Source: a bacterium
GTDB taxonomy: Bacteria; Chloroflexota; Chloroflexia; Chloroflexales; Kallotenuaceae
Reading direction: 5' to 3'
Assembly: GCA_016781505.1 (NCBI GenBank)
Contig: JADDQF010000111.1
Coordinates: 1 to 42,457, forward strand
Length of the DNA: 42,457 nucleotides
The position numbers and the translations under genes were made by a program. This document shows positions 42,276 through 42,457 of this stretch, piece after piece (position 1 is the stretch's first letter; each line of letters begins with the position of its first letter). The notes below the pieces were generated by a model. That model worked only from the letters and a program-made list of their open reading frames with translations, made no database searches and was not told the origin of the DNA.

Positions 42276-42457
42276 ATGGAGGCAACGCAGCGTAGTACCA
42301 GCGTAGATGTTGAGAGGGTGCTGCTTGCCCGGAGTGGAGAGCAGGAGGTCGAATCGTTTATGGAGCTGACACGGCGCCAGGTGGCCGACCTTCAGCTTGA
42401 CGACGAAGTCAAGCGACAGGCCCAATACGCCGGCGATCTTCTGAGCGCCACCGCGCC
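42276..42457 (+). CDS. Partial ORF at the right edge, unknown
   Basis: An open frame of 60 codons from ATG 42276 runs off the window. The peptide is charged and helical (STSVDVERVLLARSGEQEVE, FMELTRRQVADLQLDDEVKRQAQYAGDLL) and could be the start of a cytoplasmic protein; no family recognised. An in-frame ATG at 42213 is an alternative start. The frame is also in phase with the LLM gene and open back to its TAA, but the intervening codons look non-coding. The ribosome site is weak. Confidence 0.4.
   Translation, partial: MEATQRSTSVDVERVLLARSGEQEVESFMELTRRQVADLQLDDEVKRQAQYAGDLLSATA

Noticed and set aside
1-42457. CRISPR arrays, tRNA, rRNA, integrase/att sites, replication origins
   Set aside because: No regularly spaced repeats, no tRNA T-loop/anticodon pattern and no integrase or complete transposase were seen on reading both strands.

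Overview
The window reads as a chromosomal segment of a Chloroflexota bacterium, most likely class Chloroflexia. The reasons are the secreted 'FW..NGG..FGYP / TQYFERARFE..P' repeat protein at the left edge, two M32 carboxypeptidases, an ArsR-DUF2087 fusion regulator, an alditol-oxidase-type flavoenzyme, a COG4586/4587/3694-type ABC exporter and a dense GC-rich layout with many GTG/TTG starts. The lineage is inferred from gene content; no rRNA or tRNA is present to confirm it.

Layout. (1) 1-8012, envelope and peptidase block: a partial secreted repeat protein (minus), an M32 carboxypeptidase, a stand-alone receiver protein, a transglutaminase-like protein (minus), an exported N-acetylmuramoyl-L-alanine amidase with an SH3 domain, an MFS transporter and a second M32 carboxypeptidase. 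(2) 8019-10844, a minus-strand accessory cassette: a DUF2357/PD-(D/E)XK nuclease (McrC-like, without an McrB partner), a 75-residue antitoxin candidate and two tightly coupled Doc/Fic proteins. It ends in a hairpin whose 3' arm is tandemly duplicated. (3) 11025-13118: a second receiver protein, an MhqD-like esterase behind a truncated MhqO-like dioxygenase remnant, and an isoprenylcysteine-methyltransferase-like membrane protein. (4) 13481-15850: a LacI-family regulator with a clear promoter and operator, and a MalK/UgpC-type sugar ABC ATPase ending in a good intrinsic terminator. (5) 15924-19531: uvrB and a membrane-anchored NERD-domain protein. (6) 19967-24830: a ZIP-fold membrane protein, a 6-TM ion channel with a non-canonical selectivity filter, SURF1, a secreted Asp-box beta-propeller and a histidine phosphatase. 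(7) 25025-32062: arginine decarboxylase with a structured leader, a three-gene ABC exporter, arginase and a LOG-family phosphoribohydrolase. (8) 32421-42457: a DedA protein, an S2P-like M50 protease, a VOC protein, an alditol-oxidase-like flavoenzyme, the ArsR-DUF2087 regulator with promoter and operator, a decayed ABC-exporter fragment, an alpha/beta hydrolase broken by one in-frame TAA, a DUF2231 protein, a 3-hydroxybutyrate-dehydrogenase-like SDR, an F420-type LLM oxidoreductase and a partial ORF at the right edge.

How genes work together. The LacI regulator and sugar ATPase form a carbohydrate-uptake control unit, but the permeases lie elsewhere. SpeA and arginase are competing fates for arginine. 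The ABC exporter at 27214-29980 is a complete ATPase plus two-permease unit. The best candidate for an undescribed system is the nuclease / small ORF / Doc / Doc cassette. Next come the membrane-tethered NERD protein and the ZIP-like plus odd-filter channel pair. Three genes are caught decaying (MhqO remnant, ABC-exporter fragment, hydrolase with nonsense codon), which suggests recent gene loss in accessory functions.
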